Below, piece after piece: positions 16,901 to 23,777 of a stretch of 64,000 nucleotides of DNA (its first letter is position 1; each line of letters begins with the position of its first letter). The notes under the pieces are model-generated. The model was not told the DNA's origin and did not search any database. It saw nothing but the letters and a program-made list of their open reading frames with translations. Position numbers and translations under genes: made by a program. Source of the DNA: Streptomyces sp. DG1A-41 (GTDB lineage: Bacteria > Actinomycetota > Actinomycetes > Streptomycetales > Streptomycetaceae); contig NZ_CP146350.1 of the NCBI RefSeq assembly GCF_037055355.1, positions 2,813,001 to 2,877,000 on the forward strand, given 5' to 3'.

Positions 16901-17603
16901 TGTTGTTGTGCGAGCCGAGCGGGGCCTGTGTCCGGCAGGCGGCCTTCCGCGGCGTGGTCAGCACGCACGCCGGGAGCTGAACCAGCCGCAGGCGACCGGA
17001 CCAGCCCCCGCCGTAGGCGGAGGCGAACGCCGAGTAGTCGACGCTCACCTGGGCGGAGCCCGGCTCGGCGACTGATGCCGTCAACAGCACACCCTTGATG
17101 CCCGCTGCCCGGGCCTGCTGCTGTCCGAGAACCCGCACCCGAACCTGGCCCACCGCCGAACCGGTCCCCCGCCCGGGCACGACGGTGATCGGCAGTCCTC
17201 CTGCCGTCAGCTTGGCCACGCCCTGCCCCGGTATTCGCCCGGTCACCTCGGCGGTGTGCGGCCAGACCACGTGCTGCTGGGCATGTGCGCGCTGGGCCTG
17301 GGCCGCGTTGACGGCCCCGGTTTTGGCGACCTGCGCACGGGCCTTCTTCGAGCCCAGGCCCAGATGTTTCCGTACCTTGTCGACCCGCTGCTTCGGCAGC
17401 GCCGGCTTGCCCAGGCCGCCCCCGGCAGCGTGAGCCGCCGGGACCCCGAGCCCCGCAGGAACGACCAGCGCCATGCACAGCGCCGCGACCACAGGTGCCC
17501 GCCGACGCCGTGGACCCCGACCCGGTGCGGGTCGACGCCACGGCGACAGCACACCGCGGGTCAGAGCAGTGCCCATCCAACGAGCCTTCATGCCGGAACT
17601 CAT
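10989..17603 (-). CDS. Giant secreted Rhs/YD-repeat polymorphic toxin
   Basis: A 2204-residue protein with an N-terminal export signal (Arg-rich start, then PVVAALCMALVVPAGLGVP ending AHA), a variable region, a long series of YD/RHS repeats (e.g. LLYGYDELGRRTDQWQ) and the RHS core end (YVGAREYDAATGRFLSVDP). A DPTGL motif follows; the remaining ~285 residues form the variable tip. The last ~118 residues contain WYRNLRPDEDP, TQWISVTKSW and SSQEALVERYI, spaced like the Arg, Ser-Thr and Glu motifs of R-S-E ADP-ribosyltransferase-like toxins. The ATG at 17603 has GGGAGG seven bases upstream; longer in-frame starts lack this. It follows the LamG gene by 128 bp and overlaps the candidate immunity gene. 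The RHS cage is clear; the toxin activity is inferred. Confidence 0.9.
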   Translation of the reverse strand: MSSGMKARWMGTALTRGVLSPWRRPAPGRGPRRRRAPVVAALCMALVVPAGLGVPAAHAAGGGLGKPALPKQRVDKVRKHLGLGSKKARAQVAKTGAVNAAQAQRAHAQQHVVWPHTAEVTGRIPGQGVAKLTAGGLPITVVPGRGTGSAVGQVRVRVLGQQQARAAGIKGVLLTASVAEPGSAQVSVDYSAFASAYGGGWSGRLRLVQLPACVLTTPRKAACRTQAPLGSHNNISAQTLSAKVSLGKAGSGTARASRSAPRTSLMAAGTTSATVLAVTATSSGESASGAGNYAASPLSASSSWEAGSASGGFTWSYPLTTPPAAAGPSPQLSLSYDSGSVDGRTASTNNQGTLVGEGFGDVASSYVERSYASCDDDGESGKYDECWKYDNASLVLNGKSTELVKDDTTGVWHLKDDDASTVTHSTGADNGDNDGEYWTVTTGDGTKYVFGLNKLPGADTQRTNSVWTVPVFGNNSGEPGYDQGSAFADRSLDQAWRWNLDYVVDLHANAMSYWYTAETDYYGKNGATTGTAQYTRGGYLTKILYGQNKDTLFTGTASDEVTFSYDERCTASDCSSLTSSTASSWPDVPYDSICASGADCKATGPAFFTRKRLTSIDTHAWSAASSTYTDVDSWALTQQFLDPGDIGNSTDQTLVLKSIQHTGKNGTAISLNPVTFTYQMRENRVDSSTDNVLPLNRPRIQTITSEAGAITTVTLSDPECIRGSNMPSSEDNDTMSCYPVYWHVNGATEASLDWFNKYRVTDVITSDPTGLGETMENHYSYSGQAWHYNSDPFTPAKERTWSDWRGYRTVTTLKGASSETQSKTVSLYLQGMDGDKQKDGTTRSVSVPGIGFTGLSVADQTDSDRFAGFTREQITYNGSTPVTVTANDPWSSRTASQQKSYADIEAYFVRTYKTQTSTYLTAAAKWRTRSVTTSFDSYGMPATAYDAGDTAVTGDETCTRTWYARNDTLGINSLVSRTRVVGRACSTAETDLSLPTSTSTRGDVLSDAATVYDSTTATAWTASQTPTLGDANWTGRAAAYPATATNGERSPTSWQTVDKTTYDTLGRPLNVTDALGNPTTTVYTPTTTGPLTKTTVTNAKTQKSYTYFDYARGTPVKVYDVNTKLTESTYDALGRVTAVWLPNHLRAAGYGANYTYAYSVTNKAPSWVSSSSILAEGVYNTSYSIYDSLLRPLQTQSPTANSGRLLTDVRYNSRGLAYETYADVFDSTATPSGSYARAEYGGAPKQTDTVFDGAERPTSSSFYVYGVKKRATSTTYTGDSTATTALAGGSAARTITDVFGRTTEQREYSGTDPADTAYGAGVGAAYTSTKYTYTRDSKPDVVTGPDGTQWSYTYDLFGRQTSATDPDKGTSTTSYTDLDQVATTTDSRKTTLLYGYDELGRRTDQWQTAKTDADKLVHWAYDTLAKGQLDSSTSYVGGVTGTAYTRKVTAYDSLYRPTTTQLLLPSTDALVTSGAVTSTLTLSTYYNLDGTQQYISEPAAGGLAAEKVVTHYDSAGLPTDVAGLSGYLLGAAYSEIGQPQQFTLGTSTAAGTKKAYITNTWEEGTDRLKQSAVTDQTHNYELQELNYGYDDAGSVTSITDPTTLGGTGKADNQCFAYDGHQRLTEAWTPSTADCSASGRTTANLGGAAPYWTSYRYTDGGLRSTETSHTSTGDTTRTYCYGDNAHPHGLTAITTATSCTGVTATYAYDATGNTTGRPNGTDTQSLTWSPEGQLGTLTEKSGSGTTKSTTSHVYDADGTLLIRRNTGGETVLYLDDGTEVHLDTSTSTAKYWAQRYYNAGGQVIALRTDKTGTETLSWLSSDQHGTSSLALDATSQAVTKRYSTPFGASRTGGTGNWPDDKAFLGKSADSSTSLTYVGAREYDAATGRFLSVDPELDTSDTQSLNGYTYADNSPVTQSDPTGLESCGPVHFCSGNNGTYGTYHPEQDPGSKKYKGSSYYCDTHRCGGGGGTGRAPASDPVTIAPIPPRQFGEEAKRAWLDALHMVDKQNRMTDSNDMWDARNGIHLASETFWEVFCDEAPGACPKSRPDAHNSTDFGYFPMASSDSSGESLKDVLRGGPSAAAAGIWYRNLRPDEDPAEGLFAKNVDGDYTINVQIGQGSRVRTQWISVTKSWDVIKKWRQPGQRVAIIDGDKVEARLVDLTSAENRARYLRGWSANTNAQSSQEALVERYINPSAIIGMVEDEE

Positions 17604-17731
17604 GACTAGCCTCCCGCGACCGCTACCGGCCGCCTGCACACGCCAAGGGATCAAAAGAGCAAGGGGACAAGGGAGTCTGGCCGGGTGGGGCGGCTGCTTG
17701 ACGCCGCCCCACCTCGTGCCTGTCACATGGG

Positions 17732-20700
17732 TCAGTCTCCGATGGTGTCGGTGACTTGCTGGTTGGCCATGGCGCCGGTCCACAGCCTGATGTCGGTGAT
17801 CTTTCCCGGCAGGTGGTGGCCCCAGGCTCCGCCCACGTATCCCTCACCGGCCGCGAACTCGCCGGACCCCGCCACCGCCGTGTAGGGATGAGGGGCGTCG
17901 GCGCCGTTCTCGTCGGGCCCGAGGTAGAAGTGGATCGTGCCGGACGGGGCGTCGTACGTGCCCGTCATCCGGACCGGGCTGCCCAGGACCGCGGCCTCGT
18001 CGGAGACCACGCCGTCGAAACCGCCGTCCGTGTTCAGCCGGCCGAAGTACCACTTGCCGACCGGAACCGTGGTGTCGGTGTCCGGGTCGAGGTCGGTTCC
18101 GGTCAGCTGGTACCAGAAACCCCAGGCGGAGCCGTCCGCGCTGCGCTGGCCGACCACCTGCGCCGTGTATCCGACCGGCTTGGAGAGCAAGGCGTCGCGG
18201 TCGATGTCCACCAGCGTGGTGGCGGTGAACGAGGCCGTGTCGTCGAGCACCGGTCCGGGCGCGGTGGCCGCGCCATCTGTTCCGTTCAGGACGACGGCCT
18301 GGCCGTCGAGCGAGGCGCCGCCGGCCAGGGTGAGCGTACGGCCGTATCCGGAGGTGGTGTCCGCCAGCGTGCTTCCGCTCGCGCCGTCCGGGTTCCAGGC
18401 GCCCATCAACTCCACGCCCGGCACATTGTTGCCGTCGAGCAGTTGGTCCTCGGTGGCGACCTCGTCGTCGGTCAGGGCGCGCTGCCAGACGGCCACCTCG
18501 TCGACCCTGCCCCGCCAGTAGTTCACGTAACTGCCCGGGGTGAAGGCGACCCGGCCGAACTGCAGGGTCCCGTCGGTGACGGTGGCGTCCGACGTGCTGG
18601 GCAGCGCGACCGGCGCCCCCTGCAAGCGGCCGTTGACGTACAGAGAGATCGTGCGGTCCTTGGAGTTGTAGACGCCGGTCAGGTGCGTCCACACCTTCAG
18701 CGGCACCCCGGCCGCGGCGGCGTTGGCGCCCAGGTACTTGCGCACCCCGTTCTCGTACCAGTTCCACAGGAACACCCAGCGTTGGATGCCCGGCGAGTAG
18801 TACAGGGCGAAGCCGGAGCCGTCGCTGCCCGTCTCCGAGACCACCGTGCGGTAGTCGGACCCGTCCGCCAGGTAGGCCCAGGCGGAAACGGTGAACGACG
18901 ACTGCGTGTTGACGGCCGGTGCGGCAGTTGCCGCATACCCGGACTGTCGGGTCGTGTCGGAGGTGTCGTTCAGCCAGAGCGAACGGTCCTGGTCGCCACG
19001 GCGGGCGAGTGAGGACCAGCCCGCGCCTTGGGTGTAGAGGGTCGCCGAGTGACGTGTGCCCTCGGTCGCCGTGTCCGCGGCCGTGGTCACGCCGGAGCCC
19101 GGTGCCGCGTCGTCGAAGTGCCAGCGGCCGATCGCCGTCTGCCCCTCGGCGACATTGAACTTCACGATCGTCTTCGCGCCCCAGCGTTGGGCACTGTCCT
19201 GCGCCCGCACCTGCAGTTGCTGGGTGCCCGCCAACTGGGGAGTGATCCCGGCCGTGACCTTGTTTCCGGAGATCGGCTTGGACCAGGCGGTGGAGGTCGC
19301 CAGCTTGTACTCGTAGGCGGCGTTGGTGTCCCCCGATGCCGGCGCGAAGGTGAACTGGCCCGCCACACCCGGCCCGCCGGCGGGGGCGCACGCGTTGGCC
19401 GTGCACTCCGAGTAAGGGCTGCCGAAGGTGATCGTGGGCGCCTTGGGGGCGGTGGTGTCCACCTTGAAGTAGCACCAGCCCTTGGTGGTCACCGTGCTGT
19501 GCGACTCCAGGTAGCTCTCGCCGCTGTTGTAGTAGGAGCGGCTGAACACTGCCAGCCGGTACAACGGTCCCTCGGACAGCGTGATCGGGGACGGGTACGT
19601 GAGCACCGTGCCGTTGCCGACATAACCGCTTGTGGGCCGCACCGGTTCGGTCGCCACCGACCAGGTGCCGTCGCTGTTCCTCTGCTGGATGTAGTAGTGC
19701 GCGCGCAGGCTCGCTCCGCTGCCGCCCCCGGTCGCGGTCCACACCGTCGCACTCAGGCTCGGCGTGGGGTCCGTGATCACATCGGGGTCTGTGGAATCGG
19801 TCTCGCAGCTGATCCCGCTGCCCTCGACGATGCCCGCCTTGGTCGGCGCCGCGGGCAGCCCCAGATAGGTCACCGAAAGCACCGCGTCATTCCGGAACCG
19901 CTTCCAGGCACTGGTGTCGCTCTCATCCCGGGCCTTCAGCAGCAAGGTCAGCCGCGAGAACTTCCCCGCGGCGAAGTCCCCCACAGTAGAAGTCAGGCTC
20001 GAGCCGCTGAATTCGATCGGCGCCGGCGGCTGCGAAGGGTCACACAGAGAGCCACGGCCCGCCGACACGTCACGGCTGGCCATCACCCCCAGATACGAGG
20101 GGCGGGTCGACCAGGTGGTCGACGACGAGATGTTGCTGGTTCGTTCCAGGTCGACCCAGCGCGCATCGCACGTGAACGACCAGCTCTCGGTCGCCCGGAA
20201 CGTCGCCGACAGCACTTTCTTGCCCGCCAGGCTGCTTGGCGAGAACTGGAAGTACAGCCGCTCGGTGTAGCCGGGGCCACAGTAGTAGCCGTTCCACGAA
20301 GAGCAGTGCCCCGTGCCCTTGCCCTCGTTGTTGCTGCCGTTGCCCCAGTTGAAGTCACTGACGCCGTCCGAGCGCAGATACGTGTGGGCCGTCTGGTCCA
20401 GGCCCACACTGGGGTCGATGTAGAGGGGGTAGGCACTGCTGTCGCTGTTGGCCAGCATGCCCGCGTCTGGCACCACGGCCAGCGAATCCGTGCCGACCTG
20501 AACCGGCAGCACCGCCGAGGTGTCGCCGTCACCCGGCCCCGCCGTGCCGTCCGCCGATGTGCCGGTGGACGGGTCCGTGGTGGCCGACGGGGATGGGTCA
20601 CTCGCCTGCGTGACCGCAGCCGTCCGCTCCAACTGGGTGGACGAGCCGGAGGTAGTCGCGTCGCCCTGCGAGTCCCACATCAGGGCCGCCGGAGCGGAGA

Positions 20701-21415
20701 AGACCGGGCGCGCGTCGTCGTCCACGGCGGTCATCCCGCCGCCGCTCGTCGACGCCACCGTCAGGCCGTCCGACTGCAGCGAGAAGGCAACCTTCTTCAG
20801 CTCCGGATCGGCAGCCGCCTGCGGGGTCTTCACGACCAGCAGCTCGCGGAAGCCCTCGGTCGTCGCCGTCATCCGCAGGTCCACGCCGGGCAGCACATCG
20901 GCGTAGACCGCGCTCGCTCCGTCCAGCGTCGGCTTCGGCAGCGTCCCTGGCCAGCCCAGCCGCAACGACTTGCCGCCCCGGGCGATGTCCACCAGCCCAG
21001 AACCGTCACCGCCGTCAGAGAACGCCAGATCCACCACCGTCGCCTTCGGGCCGACCGTCCCGTCCGACCGCACCTCCAGGCTCGGATCCGGGGACACCCA
21101 CGCCCCGTCGTCATGGTGCACCCGCACCGGCACCGTCGACTGGTCCAGCGTGAACGTCGTGCCGTCCGGATTGGCGTACGTCGTCGTGTACTCCGTACGG
21201 TCGGCGTCGACCTCAACCGCGGAACCACTCGCCACCGCCTTCTGCGAGGCGGTGGCCTCCGCAGAGAGGGAGGTCGTGCCGTCGGAACCGGTGTCCTGGC
21301 CACTGGCAACGGCCGTATAGGCGGCGGCCGTCGCGACAGGCTGAATCAACAAGACGAACGCAGCCAGCCACGCTGTACGCGACGACCGTACACGTCTACC
21401 CCCAGAATCCCCCAC
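17732..21415 (-). CDS. Secreted multidomain LamG (concanavalin-like) protein upstream of Rhs toxin
   Basis: This protein of about 1227 residues has a signal-like N terminus (SSRTAWLAAFVLLIQPVATA) and a beta-rich N-terminal half (FRELLVVKTPQAAADPELKK, AYPLYIDPSVGLDQTAHTY) as seen in proteins that accompany actinobacterial RHS genes. Two LamG-like jelly rolls follow, one near SSFTVSAWAYLADGSDYRTV and one near ASFTATTLVDIDRDALLSKP. It may help display, deliver or shield the neighbouring Rhs protein; that is inferred from the recurrent pairing. The GTG at 21415 has GGGG seven bases upstream and a good signal peptide behind it. Alternative in-frame starts at 21472 (ATG) and 21511 (TTG) have poorer ribosome binding sites. 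Confidence 0.83.
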   Translation of the reverse strand: MGDSGGRRVRSSRTAWLAAFVLLIQPVATAAAYTAVASGQDTGSDGTTSLSAEATASQKAVASGSAVEVDADRTEYTTTYANPDGTTFTLDQSTVPVRVHHDDGAWVSPDPSLEVRSDGTVGPKATVVDLAFSDGGDGSGLVDIARGGKSLRLGWPGTLPKPTLDGASAVYADVLPGVDLRMTATTEGFRELLVVKTPQAAADPELKKVAFSLQSDGLTVASTSGGGMTAVDDDARPVFSAPAALMWDSQGDATTSGSSTQLERTAAVTQASDPSPSATTDPSTGTSADGTAGPGDGDTSAVLPVQVGTDSLAVVPDAGMLANSDSSAYPLYIDPSVGLDQTAHTYLRSDGVSDFNWGNGSNNEGKGTGHCSSWNGYYCGPGYTERLYFQFSPSSLAGKKVLSATFRATESWSFTCDARWVDLERTSNISSSTTWSTRPSYLGVMASRDVSAGRGSLCDPSQPPAPIEFSGSSLTSTVGDFAAGKFSRLTLLLKARDESDTSAWKRFRNDAVLSVTYLGLPAAPTKAGIVEGSGISCETDSTDPDVITDPTPSLSATVWTATGGGSGASLRAHYYIQQRNSDGTWSVATEPVRPTSGYVGNGTVLTYPSPITLSEGPLYRLAVFSRSYYNSGESYLESHSTVTTKGWCYFKVDTTAPKAPTITFGSPYSECTANACAPAGGPGVAGQFTFAPASGDTNAAYEYKLATSTAWSKPISGNKVTAGITPQLAGTQQLQVRAQDSAQRWGAKTIVKFNVAEGQTAIGRWHFDDAAPGSGVTTAADTATEGTRHSATLYTQGAGWSSLARRGDQDRSLWLNDTSDTTRQSGYAATAAPAVNTQSSFTVSAWAYLADGSDYRTVVSETGSDGSGFALYYSPGIQRWVFLWNWYENGVRKYLGANAAAAGVPLKVWTHLTGVYNSKDRTISLYVNGRLQGAPVALPSTSDATVTDGTLQFGRVAFTPGSYVNYWRGRVDEVAVWQRALTDDEVATEDQLLDGNNVPGVELMGAWNPDGASGSTLADTTSGYGRTLTLAGGASLDGQAVVLNGTDGAATAPGPVLDDTASFTATTLVDIDRDALLSKPVGYTAQVVGQRSADGSAWGFWYQLTGTDLDPDTDTTVPVGKWYFGRLNTDGGFDGVVSDEAAVLGSPVRMTGTYDAPSGTIHFYLGPDENGADAPHPYTAVAGSGEFAAGEGYVGGAWGHHLPGKITDIRLWTGAMANQQVTDTIGD

Positions 21416-21656
21416 AGCCCACCCCTGAACACTTGACGAACTGATCACAATCACTTGGCGATTGAGGAGCATGGCAGGAGCAGCAGTATTGAAGTCCAAG
21501 GGAGGCTTCAAGATCAGACAAGCAACCGCCCAGATACGAGCAAAGACTTTGATCGTTCACCTTGGCGACAGGCGTCGCACATCGGTGCGATAACCGTCGA
21601 CGGCTTGGAGGCCGTCAAACGCGTACACCTCACCACGGCCTTCGCGCCACCAGAAA

Positions 21657-21698
21657 GATACAAAGGATCTTGTATCTTGATACACTTCAATTGATACA
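21657..21698. promoter_or_regulatory. VapBC operator cluster
   Basis: The AT-rich block before vapB holds an inverted repeat GATACAA/TTGTATC (21657-21676), an overlapping palindrome TGTATCTTGATACA (21671-21684) and two direct copies of TTGATACA (21677 and 21691) 14 bp apart. Such repeated half-sites are typical operators for autoregulation by VapB-VapC complexes. Confidence 0.65.
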
Positions 21699-21719
21699 TG
21701 CATGAAGAGGAGGGACATC

Positions 21720-21983
21720 ATGAGTCGGACGGTCATCGATCTCGACGACGAGGCGCTGGAGGAAGCAGCCAAGGAACTCGGCACCACCACCAAGCGCGAC
21801 ACGATCAACACCGCCCTGCGGGAAGTCACGGCCCGCTATCGGCGCCTGCGTTCTCTCGAAGAGGCCCGCGAACTAGTAGCCGAGGGCGCCCTGGACATCG
21901 ACATGCTGCTGGACAAGCAGGCATACCGCCATACGAGCGCCGACGCGGCACGCGGTGATCGCAGCCCCGGAGTGGACGCGTGA
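21720..21983 (+). CDS. vapB: VapB-type antitoxin
   Basis: This 87-residue protein has an N-terminal segment MSRTVIDLDDEALEEAAKEL and TKRDTINTALREVTARYRRL, typical of the type II VapB antitoxins of Streptomyces and Mycobacterium. The C-terminal part would wrap the toxin. The ATG at 21720 follows GGAGGG with good spacing; an in-frame ATG 18 bp upstream lies too close to the operator. The stop overlaps the toxin start (GTGA). Confidence 0.88.
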   Translation: MSRTVIDLDDEALEEAAKELGTTTKRDTINTALREVTARYRRLRSLEEARELVAEGALDIDMLLDKQAYRHTSADAARGDRSPGVDA

Positions 21984-22393
21984 CCGTCGCCGACTACCTC
22001 ATCGACACCTCCGCCCTCGCCCGCATCCTCCTCCGACAGAACACCGCCGAATGGGACGACAGGATCGCCGCCGGCCTCGTCGCGATCTGCGACCTCACCG
22101 AACTGGAAGTCCTCTACTCGGCACGTTCCGCAACGGACCGCACCCGCTTGAAGGCGGCCCTCGACGCCCATTACGCCTGGTGCCCCATGCCCGACGGTGT
22201 CTACCGCCGCTCCCGCACCATCCAGGAACAGCTGACCGCCAAGGGAGGACACCGCAGCGCGGGCCCCGTCCATCTCCTCGTGGCGGCAGCCGCCGAGGAG
22301 GCCGGACTCACCCTCCTCCACTACGACCGCGACTTCGACACCATCGCCCGCACGACAGGGCAGCCGGTCCGCAGGATCGACCTCAGGCAGTAG
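21980..22393 (+). CDS. vapC: VapC-type PIN-domain ribonuclease toxin
   Basis: The 137-residue PIN domain has the first acidic residue in YLIDTSALARIL (Asp about 9), a Glu in LTELEVLYSA and the C-terminal acidic pair in HYDRDFDTIA, matching the metal-binding site of VapC RNases. All core residues are present, so the toxin looks intact. The GTG start overlaps the antitoxin stop, which couples their translation. The pair may stabilise the tRNA island. The RNA target cannot be read from the sequence. Confidence 0.9.
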   Translation: MTVADYLIDTSALARILLRQNTAEWDDRIAAGLVAICDLTELEVLYSARSATDRTRLKAALDAHYAWCPMPDGVYRRSRTIQEQLTAKGGHRSAGPVHLLVAAAAEEAGLTLLHYDRDFDTIARTTGQPVRRIDLRQ

Positions 22394-22747
22394 GACTCGC
22401 GCGGTACCGACGGGCACCGAGCTTCTCCCGACCGGCCGACCGGCGGTCATATCGCGGCGGACTGGGCCGCTTCCGTGCCGTCCCCCGGCCACCAAGGCCA
22501 CCTGGCAGCACTTCCGGATCCTCGTGTCCAGCCGGCGTCCAGAATTCGACGTCCCTACGCTCGCACAGCCACCCACGACGCCGTCCTCCAGCCGTGGGCC
22601 GTTACGTCTGCGCAGGTCAAAAGCGATCCCACCGCACACTGGCGGCCACGGAGTTGAACTCACGGGCAGCGGATTCAGCCCCGTTGGAGCAACGTCCTGA
22701 ATCCGCCCGCCGACTGAGACGTTTCCGCAGCTCACAGGGGTGCACAG
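22394..22747. other. Non-coding stretch at the right end of the tRNA island
   Basis: No gene is supported in these 354 bp. The segment carries the 22508-22549 copy of the imperfect repeat also found at 10241-10282. Its final 75 bp share the blocks CCCGTTGGAG and ACGTTTCCGCAG, in the same order, with the sequence left of the other att-like copy. No integrase or excisionase remnant was recognised. Confidence 0.5.
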
Positions 22748-22792
22748 TGGGGCGGGTGGGACTCGAACCCACGGCCGACGGATTATGAGTCC
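22748..22792 (-). repeat. Candidate attachment site within the tRNA gene (right)
   Basis: This is the intact-tRNA copy of the 45-base direct repeat found at 10099-10143. Integration at this point restores a full tRNA, so the island lies on the 3' side of the gene, from about 10.1 to 22.75 kb. Confidence 0.82.
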
Positions 22793-22821
22793 GCTGCTCT
22801 AACCGGCTGAGCTACCGCCCC
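22748..22821 (-). tRNA. tRNA with CAU anticodon (elongator Met or Ile2)
   Basis: A complete 74-nt cloverleaf including the discriminator A: acceptor GGGGCGG pairs with CCGCCCC, D arm GCTC/GAGC, anticodon stem GCGGA/TCCGT around loop CTCATAA, T arm GTGGG/CCCAC with TTCGAGT. No CCA is encoded. CAU could be elongator tRNA-Met or the lysidine-modified tRNA-Ile2; I cannot decide between them. An initiator tRNA is excluded by the paired first acceptor position and the single GC-poor anticodon stem. Its 3' 45 bases double as the island attachment site. Confidence 0.93.
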
Positions 22822-22975
22822 ATAGCGGCGTGTCGCGTACATGTGTGCGCGCCGTCTGCCGCAGCATAGCCGCTCATACGATCTCCTGCTTCGGATGGTC
22901 GGCTTCGCACGGCCTTCGTGACCATGAGGACTGCGACCAGCCCCGCGCGGTTCCCAGAAGATCGGAACGGACATG

Positions 22976-22999
22976 AAAAAGGACCCCTGCGGGGTCCTC
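22976..22999 (-). terminator. Rho-independent terminator of the tRNA-Asn pair
   Basis: On the minus strand the stem GGACCCC/GGGGTCC with a three-base loop is followed by five Ts, immediately downstream of the two tRNA-Asn genes. Confidence 0.88.
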
Positions 23000-23009
23000 G
23001 TTCAGCGTG

Positions 23010-23082
23010 CTCCCCCGACTGGACTCGAACCAGTAACCTGCCGGTTAACAGCCGGCTGCTCTGCCAATTGAGCTACGGAGGA
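23010..23082 (-). tRNA. tRNA-Asn (GUU), second copy
   Basis: A 73-nt cloverleaf with acceptor TCCTCCG pairing with CGGGGGA (one G-T pair), anticodon loop CTGTTAA and discriminator G, as expected for tRNA-Asn. It is identical to the upstream copy outside the acceptor stem. No CCA is encoded. Confidence 0.95.
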
Positions 23083-23087
23083 CCGAG

Positions 23088-23160
23088 CTCCCCGGACTGG
23101 ACTCGAACCAGTAACCTGCCGGTTAACAGCCGGCTGCTCTGCCAATTGAGCTACCGAGGA
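23088..23160 (-). tRNA. tRNA-Asn (GUU), first copy
   Basis: A 73-nt cloverleaf with acceptor TCCTCGG/CCGGGGA, anticodon GTT and discriminator G. It lies five bases before the second copy, so both come from one short transcript ending at the terminator at 22976-22999. Confidence 0.95.
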
Positions 23161-23318
23161 AGGTCTCGTTGCATCGAACGTACCTACCTGGGTATTCGCC
23201 AGGGGGCGCCCGCTCGCTGCGACACATACATTAGCGCAAGCAGGGGGGTGCTCCGCCAATCGGTACTCCCCGGCGCCCACGCCGCACCGAAGACCCACGC
23301 AAGGGAAGGGTGACCGCC

Positions 23319-23624
23319 ATGCGTTACCGGCTCACTTTCGTCGCCGGAGTCGTCCTGGGTTACGTGCTGGGCACGAGGGCCGGGCGCGAGCGCTACGAAC
23401 AGCTGAAGAAGTCGGCCCGCCAGTTCGCGCAGAACCCCGCCGTCCGCAACACCGCGGAGTCGGCGGCCCACCAGGGCCGCGAGTTCGCGGGCAAGGCGTA
23501 CCACGTGGTGAGCGACAAGGTCGGCGACCGCGTCCCCGACTCGGTGGCCGAGCGAGTCCGCCACCTCAAGGAGCGGGCCACCCACAACGGCGGCGAGGAC
23601 GACTGGGGTACGAGCAATACGTAA
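23319..23624 (+). CDS. YtxH-like small membrane-anchored protein
   Basis: This 101-residue protein begins with MRYRLTFVAGVVLGYVLGTR, one hydrophobic helix with a GxxxG-like pattern, then a charged amphipathic region rich in Arg, Glu and Ala. That architecture matches the YtxH-domain family of small cell-envelope proteins of unknown function. The ATG at 23319 is preferred over a GTG nine bases earlier because GGAAGGG sits at proper spacing only for the ATG. Confidence 0.8.
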   Translation: MRYRLTFVAGVVLGYVLGTRAGRERYEQLKKSARQFAQNPAVRNTAESAAHQGREFAGKAYHVVSDKVGDRVPDSVAERVRHLKERATHNGGEDDWGTSNT

Positions 23625-23661
23625 CAGTTCCTTCTCAGGCGCCGCGCACGGGCGTGCCCGC

Positions 23662-23690
23662 AAGGGACACGGGGAACTGCGCGACCAGCC
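23662..23690 (-). repeat. Dispersed Streptomyces intergenic repeat, copy A
   Basis: It contains GGGGAACTGCGCGACCAGCC, the reverse complement of a motif also present at 35254-35284. This short sequence recurs in intergenic regions of many Streptomyces genomes; its function is unknown. Confidence 0.65.
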
Positions 23691-23777
23691 ACGACGAGGC
23701 CCGCACCCGAAACCCGGCGACACACCCCACGGCGCCCACGGCTCAGGCCAGCGCAGCGGTACGGCAGAATTTTGGCC

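Noticed and set aside
19028..21436. An 802-codon plus-strand open frame
   Set aside because: It is antisense to the LamG gene, whose reading frame contains consistent jelly-roll segments and a signal peptide.
22394..22747. An integrase remnant next to the right attachment site
   Set aside because: No tyrosine or serine recombinase motif could be read in any frame.
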